The notes under the pieces: generated by a model
Seen by the model: the letters and a program-made list of their open reading frames with translations, nothing else
Told to the model about the DNA's origin: nothing
Databases searched by the model: none
Made by a program: the position numbers and the translations under genes
In this document: piece by piece, positions 31,410 through 40,682 of the stretch
How the letters are laid out: every line of letters starts with the position of its first letter
Numbering within the stretch: the stretch's first letter is position 1
Assembly (NCBI GenBank): GCA_030065125.1
Contig: JASJDM010000039.1
Location: forward strand, 1 to 47,574
Source of the DNA: Lysobacterales bacterium
Lineage (GTDB): Bacteria; Pseudomonadota; Gammaproteobacteria; Xanthomonadales; SZUA-38
Reading direction: 5' to 3'
Length of the DNA: 47,574 nt

Positions 31410-33191
31410 ATGGCCAAGAACAAAACCCCGAACCAGAACAAGGACAAGCAGAGCCCCCCGGACCTGTTTGAAATGGCCCGCCAGGGTCAGGAAGCCTTTG
31501 CCGAAATCCTCAAGAGCACCACGGCCACCGCCACCGCCGCATTCGATCCGTTGAATCTGACCGGGTCGTTTGTCGAAGCCAGCAAGTCGCTGGCCTCGGA
31601 TCCATCCAAGCTGGTACAGGCCAACCTGGACCTGTGGCAGGAGCACATGAAACTTTGGCAGCACGCGACCCAGCGCCTGGCCGGAGAGGAATCAGAGCCC
31701 GTGGCCACGCCGGAAAAGGGGGATCGCCGCTTCAAGCATGCCCGCTGGAGCGAGGATCAGATGTTCGACCTGATCAAGCAGTCCTACCTGATCACCTCGC
31801 GCTGGCTGCTGAACACTATGGAGAACCTGACCGACCTGGACAAAAAAGACGCCCAGAAAGTGTCGTTCTACACCCGGCAGTTCGTCGACGCGTTCTCACC
31901 CAGCAACTTCGCCCTGACCAATCCGGAAGTCCTGGAAGCCACCCTCAACAGCAAAGGTGAGAATCTGGTTCGAGGCATGGACAACCTGAAGCGGGACATC
32001 GCCGAGGGCGGCGGCAATCTGAAGATTGCCATGACCGACAAGGACGCGTTTGAAGTCGGCGTCAACCTGGCCACCACCCCCGGCCAGGTGGTGTACCAGA
32101 ACGAGATCATGCAGCTGATCCAGTACGAGCCCAGCACGAAGAAAGTGCGCAAGCGGCCCCTGCTGATCGTGCCGCCATGGATCAACAAATACTACATTCT
32201 GGACCTGAAGCCCGAAAACTCCTTCGTCAAGTGGATCGTGGACCAGGGCTACACGGTGTTCCTGGTGTCCTGGGCCAACCCCGACGAGAGCCTGGCCGAG
32301 AAAACCTTCGAAGATTACATGCAGCAGGGCATCATCGACGCCTGTGACGCCATCGAGAAGGCCACGGGCTGCGACGAAATGACCGCCATCGGCTACTGCA
32401 TCGGCGGCACCCTGATGGCGGCCACCCTGGCCTACATGGCGGCCATCGGTGACGAGCGCATCAAGGCCGTCACCTTCTTCACCGCCCAGGTGGATTTTTC
32501 CGAACCCGGCGACCTGGGCGTGTTCATCGACGAACATCAGCTGGACAGCCTCGACAAGCGCATGGCGGAGAAGGGTTACCTGGAGGCCGGTGACATGTAC
32601 ACGACCTTCAATATGTTGCGGTCCAATGACCTGATCTGGTCGTTCTACGTCAACAACTACCTGCTGGGTAAAGACCCGCTGCAGTTTGACCTGCTGTATT
32701 GGAACGGTGACTCCACCAACATGCCGCGGGAAACCCACATGTACTACCTGCGGGAGTGCTACCTGCACAACAACCTGGTCAAACCCGGCGCCCTGGTGCT
32801 CAAAGGTGTGCCCATCGACCTCAGCAAAATCAACATCCCGGTGTACCTGCAGTCCTCCAAGGAAGACCACATCGCCCCCTACCATTCTGTGTTCAAGCTG
32901 AGAAAGAACGTCTCCGGCCCGGTGCGCTTCATGCTGGCCGGCTCCGGACACATCGCCGGGGTGGTGAATCACCCGGATGCCAACAAGTACCAGTACTGGA
33001 TCAACGAAGACCAGCCGGACAACCTGGACGAGTGGATCGAGGGCGCTGAGGAACACCCCGGCTCCTGGTGGCCCGACTGGAACAAGTGGCTGGCCAAACA
33101 GTCCGGCGCCAAGAAGACCGAGGCCCGCAAGCCGGGCGACGGCAAGCTGAAGCCCATAGAAGCGGCGCCGGGGTCTTTCGTCAAAGCCTGA
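31410..33191 (+). CDS. phaC: Class I poly(3-hydroxyalkanoate) synthase
   Basis: A 593-residue PHA synthase that polymerises (R)-3-hydroxyacyl-CoA on the granule surface. The N-terminal PhaC_N domain (residues ~90-260) precedes an alpha/beta hydrolase core. Catalytic residues are Cys330 in the lipase-like box GYCIGG, Asp486 in SSKEDHIAP and His514 in GSGHIAGVVNHP. Length and single-subunit form mark class I (short-chain monomers, mostly 3-hydroxybutyrate). The C-terminus is Lys/Pro-rich. phaA and phaB are not in the window and must lie elsewhere. It is probably co-transcribed with phaR, 13 bases upstream, and is convergent with the metzincin gene. Confidence 0.95.
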   Translation: MAKNKTPNQNKDKQSPPDLFEMARQGQEAFAEILKSTTATATAAFDPLNLTGSFVEASKSLASDPSKLVQANLDLWQEHMKLWQHATQRLAGEESEPVATPEKGDRRFKHARWSEDQMFDLIKQSYLITSRWLLNTMENLTDLDKKDAQKVSFYTRQFVDAFSPSNFALTNPEVLEATLNSKGENLVRGMDNLKRDIAEGGGNLKIAMTDKDAFEVGVNLATTPGQVVYQNEIMQLIQYEPSTKKVRKRPLLIVPPWINKYYILDLKPENSFVKWIVDQGYTVFLVSWANPDESLAEKTFEDYMQQGIIDACDAIEKATGCDEMTAIGYCIGGTLMAATLAYMAAIGDERIKAVTFFTAQVDFSEPGDLGVFIDEHQLDSLDKRMAEKGYLEAGDMYTTFNMLRSNDLIWSFYVNNYLLGKDPLQFDLLYWNGDSTNMPRETHMYYLRECYLHNNLVKPGALVLKGVPIDLSKINIPVYLQSSKEDHIAPYHSVFKLRKNVSGPVRFMLAGSGHIAGVVNHPDANKYQYWINEDQPDNLDEWIEGAEEHPGSWWPDWNKWLAKQSGAKKTEARKPGDGKLKPIEAAPGSFVKA

Positions 33192-33209
33192 GCTGCTTCA
33201 GTTCGGGCA

Positions 33210-36167
33210 TCAGCCCTCGAATCCATTGGCAAACAGGTGACCGGGAACGCGCAGCGTAAACGGCTGGGCTGATTCGTCCGTGGCGGTGTGGAAACCGTCA
33301 CTGGCAATCACCCGCACCCTGGCCGTATCGGTCGGGATGAGCCCGGCGGCGGGGACGGTCACCGAGGTCGCGTCTCCAGGTTCGGTCAAGGCCAGGCCCA
33401 GCCAGCTGGCGCCGTTGTCCGGACTGATCTGGACCAGGAAGCTCAATTCATCGCCATCCGGGTCGCTGGCCTCCCAGCTGATCAGGATCGGGCCGGGGCC
33501 CACCAGGCCGGCCATGGGGCTGACCAGGTTGACGGTCGGCGGATTGGCACTGCCGGCTGTGCTCCCCAACACCTCGTCGCCGGGGGCAATGACCTCGACC
33601 CGATCCGCAGCAGGCTGGTCGGCGATTGCCACCCAGAAATGCTGATTGCCGTCGTCCAGGACTTCCGCAATAAAGGCATGTTCCACCAGCAGGGTGTCGG
33701 CCTGATCGTAGACGCGCAGAAAATAGTCGCCGGCCGCCTGGGTGAGCGCGTCCTGGGGCAGGGTCTGGCGCAGCAGGCGCTCAAGCGTAAGAATATTCCC
33801 GTCAGGCTCGATGGTGCCGGCAACAATCAATGCCACCGGATCGCTGCCCGGCGTTTTCACTGAGGGGCCACGTTGCTTGGCGCGGGCACCATCCCGCATT
33901 GCCTGCCACGCTCGATCCCAGGTGATGTCGGACATCCAGGCAAAGGTTTTTGACCCGCTCGGAATACCCTGGGTCCAGGTCGGAATCGGCGCGTAGCTCA
34001 TGAAATCGTGCATATCAACCCGGTTGTCGGCGGGCAGCGCGCAGGTGGGTATTCGCTGCGCCAGGTCACCCAGCGGCGTCACCCGGCAGGGGTCGATAAT
34101 AAAGACGTTCCATTGGCCGCTGAGGCTCTCGAAACCCACCTGGTCCATCAGCACACCAAAGTTGCTGATTCCATCGGGGCTCATGTGGCCATGGGGATAG
34201 GGCCAGGGCTCGAAGCTGCCACCGTTGCTCTCACCGTGGTTGTCGCTGGCGTGCCGCGATCCCAGGTTGTGCATAATCTCGTGGTCAACGGTCAATCCCC
34301 GGTCGGCCTTGATTTCTGACACCGACACCTCGCCGGGCCGGTAGGCCATGCCGGCACAGCCCTCCAGCCCATCCCCCAGCAAACCCGCCACCAGGGTGAC
34401 ATTCGGCGTATCAGCCAGGGTCGAGCGATAGGTGGCCAGATCGCCGGCAAACACGCTCCTGGTCCAGGACAAGACCTTGCCACAGTCAACGCTGCGCCGG
34501 TCCGGGTAGTCAATCTCGCGGGCAAAGTGGGGGTTGATCGTGTCCGAGCGGGAACTCCAGCGTCCCAGGGTTGGATTCGGGTACAGGATGTCGCCACTCA
34601 CCGGGAACGATGACCGCAGGATTTTGCTCTGCTGCACAACGTCGGCCGTCGCCGGGGTGACGAATCGGCGCGAGTTGAGCAGCACCGGGACCAGCCCAAG
34701 GGTCGTTGGCGCCGCCAGGCTGACCTGCATTTCACCGGTCACCGGCTCACCCTGGCTGTTGAACTGGCCCAGTCGCACTGAAAACATGTCAGCGTCGGCC
34801 AGCCACTCCGAGGGAATCACGAAATTCAGCGTGGCATTGACGTCCGGCCTGTGAGACCAGGCCAGCTGCTGGCGACCCGGTGTGTCCCCGGGGTCGACCA
34901 TGACTTGAACGGTTTCCGGAACAGCGTTGGGATCCAATGAGTAGCTTCGAACGGATCCATCCTCGCGCCACACCTTAACGTAGAGTCTCTCGGTGTAATT
35001 CGATCGTGGTTCATCCGTGGCTACCAGGTAGTAGCGAACCAGCGTGTCGCGGTTCGGAATAAACGGTCCCGCCGCCGTTGGATAGCTGGCAATGCCCAGC
35101 TGGGCTGGCTGTACTACCCCGCTTAGGGTCTGCAGTCCCTGGTTGATTTCCATCCACCAGGAGCGGACTTCGGGCAGTTCGGAGGGCGGCAGGTATCGAA
35201 CAAAAACAGTCGCTTCCGAGCAGTTGGCCGACACGTCGCAGGCCTGCAGGGTCAGCTCGAACAGGCCCGCGAGTTCCGGGTCCAGGGCAATGCTCAGGTT
35301 ATCCGACGCCTGAAATTCCAGGGCCGGGCACGGCCCCGCCGGGGATCCGCAGAGCGGGTTTTCGGAGAAATCGGAAACCAGGACGTCGGTCTCATGCTCG
35401 ACCCTTATCCGAACTGTATCCAGTCGTGCCACGGCGACGGGGCCCATTTCTTCAACCCGGACGTCCGGTGACGCGGATGGCAGGAAGGTATTGGCCGGCA
35501 CCGAAAACTCGACGATTTCAGGCGCCACAGTGTCTTCGGGAAGTTCGCCCGTACGGTCAAACACCAGGTCGTCCAGCAACAGGTCATTGACGGCTTCGTC
35601 AGCGGTTGGCAGGGAACCGTCATTCTGCTGGCCCCAGATCACAACGCCGGCGATTTTCTGACCCGAAACCAGCGGCGGCAGCGGTATGTTTTCAGTGATG
35701 ACCAGTTCATGCCACTGGCCCCCGTCAAAATCATGGGTGAACGTGATGAACCTGGATTTGAAGATGACGCCGGATTCATCAACCGCGCCGATGGATACCC
35801 GCATCTCCGTGCCATCGAAGGATGCCGGGGCGTCCAGGCGAACATAGGCCCGAACCTCGTCCTGTAGCGCGGCAAAGTTGAACCTGAAGGGGTCCCGGGT
35901 GAATTCCGAGTCCCCCAGGGTTCTGACTGCAGTGTTTCCGGACCGGGCACTGAGGCAATTGCTGCCTTCCCGAACACCCGGATCAACATCACAGCGAACC
36001 CCGAGCAGCGAATTCCCAAGGCTGATGCCCTGGGCAGGAAAACTGTTGACCAGTTGTCCCGGCGCCACGGATTCGAAGTCCTCGACGAGCTGTGCGAACA
36101 GAGCCTGGCTGGTGAACAACCCGACCAACAGTCCAAGCCCACGGCATAGTGACCCAAACTTGCGCAT
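33210..36167 (-). CDS. Secreted metzincin-type zinc metalloprotease with C-terminal GFE tail
   Basis: A 985-residue exported protein, signal peptide MRKFGSLCRGLGLLVGLFTSQALF then AQ. The zinc-binding HEIMHNLGSRH at 629-639 fits HExxHxxGxxH, and DFMSY at 721-725 fits the metzincin Met-turn. Before it are beta-rich modules of unknown type (VEDFESVAPGQLV near the N-terminus); after it, a fibronectin/Ig-like domain (residues ~876-975, SDPDGDELSFLVQISPDNG). The last residues are HLFANGFEG. That tail recurs in the beta-propeller protein encoded next. Likely cleaves extracellular or surface proteins. Three extra cysteine pairs could form disulfides. No specific metzincin subfamily can be named. Confidence 0.75.
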   Translation of the reverse strand: MRKFGSLCRGLGLLVGLFTSQALFAQLVEDFESVAPGQLVNSFPAQGISLGNSLLGVRCDVDPGVREGSNCLSARSGNTAVRTLGDSEFTRDPFRFNFAALQDEVRAYVRLDAPASFDGTEMRVSIGAVDESGVIFKSRFITFTHDFDGGQWHELVITENIPLPPLVSGQKIAGVVIWGQQNDGSLPTADEAVNDLLLDDLVFDRTGELPEDTVAPEIVEFSVPANTFLPSASPDVRVEEMGPVAVARLDTVRIRVEHETDVLVSDFSENPLCGSPAGPCPALEFQASDNLSIALDPELAGLFELTLQACDVSANCSEATVFVRYLPPSELPEVRSWWMEINQGLQTLSGVVQPAQLGIASYPTAAGPFIPNRDTLVRYYLVATDEPRSNYTERLYVKVWREDGSVRSYSLDPNAVPETVQVMVDPGDTPGRQQLAWSHRPDVNATLNFVIPSEWLADADMFSVRLGQFNSQGEPVTGEMQVSLAAPTTLGLVPVLLNSRRFVTPATADVVQQSKILRSSFPVSGDILYPNPTLGRWSSRSDTINPHFAREIDYPDRRSVDCGKVLSWTRSVFAGDLATYRSTLADTPNVTLVAGLLGDGLEGCAGMAYRPGEVSVSEIKADRGLTVDHEIMHNLGSRHASDNHGESNGGSFEPWPYPHGHMSPDGISNFGVLMDQVGFESLSGQWNVFIIDPCRVTPLGDLAQRIPTCALPADNRVDMHDFMSYAPIPTWTQGIPSGSKTFAWMSDITWDRAWQAMRDGARAKQRGPSVKTPGSDPVALIVAGTIEPDGNILTLERLLRQTLPQDALTQAAGDYFLRVYDQADTLLVEHAFIAEVLDDGNQHFWVAIADQPAADRVEVIAPGDEVLGSTAGSANPPTVNLVSPMAGLVGPGPILISWEASDPDGDELSFLVQISPDNGASWLGLALTEPGDATSVTVPAAGLIPTDTARVRVIASDGFHTATDESAQPFTLRVPGHLFANGFEG

Positions 36168-36324
36168 CGTTGCCTATTCCATTGCCTACCTACCCATGCA
36201 GTACGCAATTCGAAGGCGTTCAGGAACATTCGTTCAGGTGCTGGTCGCGAATCTGCAGAGCAAGTACTGCACAGGATCAGGCGGATAGAGGACTGGCCGA
36301 ATACAGGACAGGCAACCCATCGCC

Positions 36325-36345
36325 CCGTGTTCCTGGCAAACACGG
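36325..36345. repeat. Inverted repeat in the 249-base gap between two exported-protein genes
   Basis: CCGTGTT (36325-36331) and AACACGG (36339-36345) form a seven-base-pair stem with a seven-base loop. It has no T run on either strand, so it is not a typical terminator. The rest of the gap (36168-36416) shows a direct repeat CGTTCAGG (36217 and 36231) and no gene. Confidence 0.4.
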
Positions 36346-36416
36346 AGCAGGGGAAAAAAGATGGAGTTACCGGCAACAAAAAGTGCTTAGTTCATTCTGA
36401 CCACTGCATGCCGCAC

Positions 36417-38693
36417 TCACCCACCTGCCGACTCGAATCCGTCGGCAAATATTGGAAGGTCGCCCAAGTCGAGGCGGAACACGCCTGAACCATTGGTCGC
36501 CGCGTACAGATGCTTGCCGTCCGATGAAATGGCCAGGGCAAGCACCGCGCGCATGGTCAGGCCATCATTGACCTTATTCCACGACGCTCCACCGTCCATT
36601 GACCGATAAACCCCACTCAGGTAGTCACTCAGATAGACCGTCTGGGGATTGGTGGGATCGAACACGATGGCGCTGATGGAGCTGTTGGGTTCCAGTCCCG
36701 CGTCGGAAAAGCGCCAGGATTGTCCGCCGTCTTCGCTGACCAGCAGCCCGAGATGCTCCGCACCGACGATGATTTTCTCGCCGTTGTCCGGGCTGAGAGC
36801 AACAGACCAGAGCTTCGCACCGGCAGGCAGACTGCCCACAAATGTCCAGGTGGCATTGCCATCGGCGGACCGGTAAAGGCCTGTCTCGGTGGCGGCAAAG
36901 ACCACTTCAGGGTTGACCGGATCAACCGCCAGGTCCAGTACGGACACGCTCCCAACCACCGGATCCTGGGTTTCCGTCCAGGTGGTTCCGCCGTCTCGCG
37001 AGATCACTACGCCGTGACCCGCTTCACAGGGTTCTCTGAAGAAGGCACATCTGCCATCGGCGATGCCCGCGTACACGATGTTGCGATCCGATGGTGCAAA
37101 GACAATGACCGGGACGTCGCCGAGCAGGGTACGCGGCGGGCCGGTCTCGTCAAAGCGCGGCCAGCGAAAGTGCCAGGTCAGACCGTCATCGAACGATTCG
37201 TACAGAGCCGGACGCGAACCTGTCAACAGGTGGCCCGGTCGCCCCGGGTCAACGGCGATGGCGCCGTACTCCCCGCCAGCTACGTGATCGACGGGAGAGC
37301 CCCATATTCCTGTCCAGTTCCTGCCACCGCTGTTGCTGCGCCAGGGCCCGCTGCGGCCGGCAGAGTAAACTTTGGCCGGATTGCCGGGCTGAACCGTGAC
37401 TGCCCGCGATTGAGCCCCGGTGTATCCCTGGCTTGAATTGCTCCAGGTCCTGCCGCCGTCTTCACTGAGAAAATTGCCGCCCCCGTAGTTGTTGATAAAC
37501 AGCCGGTCCGGATCCCGCGGGTCACACTGCATGTCGATGGGCCATCCGGCCATGACACCAACCGGACCCCAGGCGGTAGTCACGCCGTTGACGACGTTCC
37601 AGGTCACCCCGGCGTCTTCACTGCGGTAGACAGCCACGTCGCTGCCTGCATAGGCAATGTCCGGATTCGACTCGCAGATCTCGACCGCCGCAAAACCTTC
37701 GGCAAATCGGTCGTTGTTCACATAGACCTGGGTCCAGGTCTCGCCCCCGTTGCTGGTCCGGTAGATCCCCACCGGCGTATCCGTCCCCTGCTCCACCAGG
37801 TTTTGCAGGTAATCGTAGACGCCGCCTTCGGTGGTGTGTCCGGTGGCGGTGAGAAGGACGTCGGGGTTTTCCGGGTGCATGTACAGACTGCCGAGATACA
37901 GCATGCGCAGTCCCTGCGCCTCGTTCTGGATGGTCCAGTTCACGCCTCCGTCCGTGGATTTCAAAATGCCGATGCCGCCAAACGGGTCGGTCAGGGGATC
38001 CCCCTCGCCCACCGCGCCGCGGTCGAAGATACCGGTGGAAACGTACAAAACGTCAGGGTCCTGCGGGTTGATCCACAGATACCGGGCCAGGCTGGACGGC
38101 GGATCTCCATTCCAGATTCGGGTCCAGTTCTCGCCGGCGTCGACGGTTTTGTAAATGGATCCGCCGGTGCCGTCCCCCCAGACCGCCGCGCCGCCCAGGG
38201 ACTCGTCGGTAGTCTCGGCCATGGCGTAGACGATGTCGGAGCCCCGCGGATCCACGGTGAATCCGCGAAACGACATGCCGTCGTGGTCGATGGTCACGCC
38301 ATTGTCCCGCTGGTGCCAGGTGACACCCGCGTCCAGTGACCGATAGATGTGCCCGGTCCAGTCAGTACCGGCCCAGACGATCCGCGGGTCGTGGGGATCG
38401 ACGGTGAGGCTGAACGCCGGGATGCCGTCAGTGGTTACGCCGATCTGCTTGGGGATCCCGGTATTGCTCGGCTGCCAGGTCTTGCCATTGTCCGTGCTCA
38501 TGTGGATACCGGCGAATCCGTCAGTTACGTACCAGACGTCGGGGTTGTCGAAGTTGTAACGGATGTCGTAGCCAAGACCACCCGGTGGTCCTCCGGTTGG
38601 GACCCAGGTCAGTGGTTCGCCAGGTTGCGCCTGGCCAATCAGCGGGACGCTCAGCAGCGCCAGAATGCAACGCCCAATGATAATTCTGTTCAT
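36417..38693 (-). CDS. Exported Asp-box (BNR) beta-propeller protein with C-terminal GFE tail
   Basis: A 758-residue secreted protein built almost wholly of propeller blades. The signal peptide is MNRIIIGRCILALLSVPLIGQAQ. At least twelve Asp-box motifs of the S/T-x-D-x-G-x-T/S/N-W kind are visible, for example STDNGKTW, SLDAGVTW, TVDAGENW, STDGGVNW, SEDGGRTW, SRDGGTTW and SMDGGASW. They recur alternating with DPxxPxxVY/WA strands as in sortilin/VPS10 and sialidase-like folds. No sialidase catalytic set is evident, so it is probably a binding or scaffold protein. It ends IFADGFESAGG. The ATG at 38693 overlaps the upstream cytochrome's stop (ATGA), which argues for joint function. Confidence 0.8.
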   Translation of the reverse strand: MNRIIIGRCILALLSVPLIGQAQPGEPLTWVPTGGPPGGLGYDIRYNFDNPDVWYVTDGFAGIHMSTDNGKTWQPSNTGIPKQIGVTTDGIPAFSLTVDPHDPRIVWAGTDWTGHIYRSLDAGVTWHQRDNGVTIDHDGMSFRGFTVDPRGSDIVYAMAETTDESLGGAAVWGDGTGGSIYKTVDAGENWTRIWNGDPPSSLARYLWINPQDPDVLYVSTGIFDRGAVGEGDPLTDPFGGIGILKSTDGGVNWTIQNEAQGLRMLYLGSLYMHPENPDVLLTATGHTTEGGVYDYLQNLVEQGTDTPVGIYRTSNGGETWTQVYVNNDRFAEGFAAVEICESNPDIAYAGSDVAVYRSEDAGVTWNVVNGVTTAWGPVGVMAGWPIDMQCDPRDPDRLFINNYGGGNFLSEDGGRTWSNSSQGYTGAQSRAVTVQPGNPAKVYSAGRSGPWRSNSGGRNWTGIWGSPVDHVAGGEYGAIAVDPGRPGHLLTGSRPALYESFDDGLTWHFRWPRFDETGPPRTLLGDVPVIVFAPSDRNIVYAGIADGRCAFFREPCEAGHGVVISRDGGTTWTETQDPVVGSVSVLDLAVDPVNPEVVFAATETGLYRSADGNATWTFVGSLPAGAKLWSVALSPDNGEKIIVGAEHLGLLVSEDGGQSWRFSDAGLEPNSSISAIVFDPTNPQTVYLSDYLSGVYRSMDGGASWNKVNDGLTMRAVLALAISSDGKHLYAATNGSGVFRLDLGDLPIFADGFESAGG

Positions 38694-40513
38694 GGCGCAG
38701 TCCTCCGGGTCGGTGATGAACCTTGGGTCACCAGAACCTGTCGTTCCATGACGATGTCGGGAATGTCCCAGCCTTTCTGGTTCATCAATTCTTTGTAGGC
38801 TCCCCGGAAAATAAGCCGAATATCCGTTGTGATGCTCCTTCCCTGGGGAGCGAAAAACACATAGGTCGTGGTGTCGGATGCCAGGGCGGCAAGACGGCTG
38901 TCCTCCACTATCCGCGTTGGATTCCAATAGGCGCCGGAAGGAGATGTACCTGTCCACAGCTCCTCCAGGATCTTGGCGTAACCTTTACCCGGAAGACCGG
39001 CATAGTCGCCATCACCCGGGTCGCCAACCCCGCCCCAGTCGGGCACCACCGGCCCGCTAACCAGGGGCAGCGGCCGTCCGCTGGGATCGGTGGGCCGGAC
39101 CAGCAGGATCATCTGACGCAATGGGCTGCCTGTGGGCACGTGATGCCCGGTACCGGCATTGGTGAGCGTCACGGTAACGTTCAGCCGTTTGCCAACGGTC
39201 TCCACGCTGGAACTCACCGTGACTGCGTCTCGCAGTAACGCCTCATCCCTGGCGCCCGGAAAGTGGTGGGTTGCCACGGTGCGAGGGTCGCGCTGAAGGC
39301 CCCCGCGCTGGGGCGCAAAATTGGCCGTCATTCCGTCCGGTTTCAGGTGGCAGCTCTGACAGGTGATGCCCTTGGCCGCGTAAGGACTGGCCAGCCACTG
39401 GGGGAACGAATCGTATATGGGTACGCCCCAAAAACTGGCGTCGTGGCAGGGTGCACAGATTTCGCTTTCCTGCATAAGCGGCAGCCGGGTATCAGACCCG
39501 GCATCCACATCATCGTAGGGGCCGAAAAATACCTGGCTGCCCGGCGTGGGCCGCATCAGACCAATCGACAGGATGCCCGGTCGGTTTTCGAACGGGCGGC
39601 CAGTGGCGGGGTTCAGGGTGACCGTCGCGATTTTGTGGCAGAAATCGCAATGGGTTCCCTGGGCGTCCACCCCGGACACCTTGTTGGGGTCGGTCCGATA
39701 GGGTTTTTCCATGGCAGCGGAGGGGAGGTGGCAGGTGGCACAGTTGCCGGATGCGTCTGGAAAATCCAGTTTGTATCCAGGGCCGAAATACGGGCGGTCG
39801 GGGTCCGGCGGCAGAGGGAACGAGCCGTAGGCCCGGCTGAATCCGCGGCGGGTGGGCGGACTCCGGCGACCGTCCAGGCTGGTACCGTTGTACATGCTCA
39901 TGAATCGCGGGTTGCGGTTGCCCAGGGCATGGCTGCTGGCGGCCCAGGGCTCAAACAGCACCGGACCATGACAGTCGCGACAGCCCAGCGTCAGGCGCCC
40001 GGCAAGGTGCACGAATCGGCCCTGATCCAGAACGCGGGCGCTGAGACCAAGAAAAACCTGGGTGAGCCATTCGTTGATCAGGGTACGCGAGGCCGCGGCC
40101 GGCGCAATCCAGGTATATCCTTCATTGTCAGTCGCCGGCAGGGGCTCGAGAGTTATCTCCACCGGCCCGCTCCAGGGCCAGACATTGATCCCGGTCACAA
40201 AGTGGCCGTTTTTCCAGGCCGTCAAGCGGACACGGAAAGACGGTTCAATGCCCGTGAGAATGAAGCTGCCGTCCTCGCCGGTTTCAGTCGCGATTTCGGT
40301 GGCTCTGACGCGAACGACGGCACCAGCCGCCGGCTCTCCGTTGACGTGGCGGACTGACCCATGGATGGCCGGACCATTGATGACCGGCCTCTGTACGACC
40401 GACCCAGGCATGACCAGGTGGTCATCGGCCGGCTGCCCGGACACCGTTACTGCCAGCAGGCAAGGAAAAACGCCGTACAGGAATCTCTGGATGATGGCAC
40501 GGGCCGCGGGCAT
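38690..40513 (-). CDS. Exported pentaheme cytochrome c with N-terminal carboxypeptidase-like domain
   Basis: A 607-residue exported protein. After the signal peptide (ending VSGQ) comes a carboxypeptidase-regulatory-like beta domain (residues ~48-125: IHGSVRHVNGEPAAGAVVRV). Then five CxxCH heme sites: C178RDCH, C258ATCH, C289DFCH, C353APCH and C385QSCH. A C-terminal beta-rich domain carries HHVPTGSPLRQ near 457. GGAGGAGGAT just before the ATG is a strong ribosome binding site. It heads an operon with the propeller protein, coupled by ATGA. Multiheme periplasmic or outer-membrane electron transfer is likely; the donor and acceptor are unknown. A four-copy 11-bp repeat lies upstream, a possible PhoB-type operator. 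Confidence 0.82.
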   Translation of the reverse strand: MPAARAIIQRFLYGVFPCLLAVTVSGQPADDHLVMPGSVVQRPVINGPAIHGSVRHVNGEPAAGAVVRVRATEIATETGEDGSFILTGIEPSFRVRLTAWKNGHFVTGINVWPWSGPVEITLEPLPATDNEGYTWIAPAAASRTLINEWLTQVFLGLSARVLDQGRFVHLAGRLTLGCRDCHGPVLFEPWAASSHALGNRNPRFMSMYNGTSLDGRRSPPTRRGFSRAYGSFPLPPDPDRPYFGPGYKLDFPDASGNCATCHLPSAAMEKPYRTDPNKVSGVDAQGTHCDFCHKIATVTLNPATGRPFENRPGILSIGLMRPTPGSQVFFGPYDDVDAGSDTRLPLMQESEICAPCHDASFWGVPIYDSFPQWLASPYAAKGITCQSCHLKPDGMTANFAPQRGGLQRDPRTVATHHFPGARDEALLRDAVTVSSSVETVGKRLNVTVTLTNAGTGHHVPTGSPLRQMILLVRPTDPSGRPLPLVSGPVVPDWGGVGDPGDGDYAGLPGKGYAKILEELWTGTSPSGAYWNPTRIVEDSRLAALASDTTTYVFFAPQGRSITTDIRLIFRGAYKELMNQKGWDIPDIVMERQVLVTQGSSPTRRTAP

Positions 40514-40592
40514 ATCCTCCTCCTCTCGGGTGCCTGAACCAGCATCGGCTCAAGCATCAGTTTGAGTTTAGGATTTACCGGTTCCCGGGGCT

Positions 40593-40631
40593 TGACGGTT
40601 ACCTGACGATGTCCTGACGGTATCGTGACGG
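40593..40631 (-). promoter_or_regulatory. Four direct repeats at exact 11-bp period (PhoB/OmpR-type box)
   Basis: TGACG occurs at 40593, 40604, 40615 and 40626 on the plus strand. Read on the minus strand these are [C/T]CGTCA half-sites every 11 bases, ending 80 bases before the cytochrome ATG. The 11-base period and the sequence resemble the Pho box (CTGTCA half-sites with 11-bp spacing) bound by PhoB-family regulators. Confidence 0.55.
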
Positions 40632-40635
40632 CCCA

Positions 40636-40652
40636 CCCGACGACGGGTCGGG
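40636..40652. repeat. Short GC hairpin downstream of CotH-like gene
   Basis: CCCGAC and GTCGGG pair around a five-base loop, between the CotH-like stop and the 11-bp array. It lacks a T run, so a terminator role is weak. Confidence 0.3.
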
Positions 40653-40682
40653 CGGTGTCCGTTCAAGTAGCGGCCTCTGGCC

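Noticed and set aside
31896..33056. Long minus-strand open frame antisense to phaC
   Set aside because: phaC has all catalytic residues on the plus strand; the antisense translation is Val/His/Gly-rich and unlike a real protein.
36217..36238. CGTTCAGG direct repeat that contains GAAC-N4-GTTC on the minus strand, like a Gram-positive LexA box
   Set aside because: Gammaproteobacterial LexA normally uses CTGT-N8-ACAG, and the neighbouring gene is a secreted protease with no link to DNA damage. The match is probably chance.
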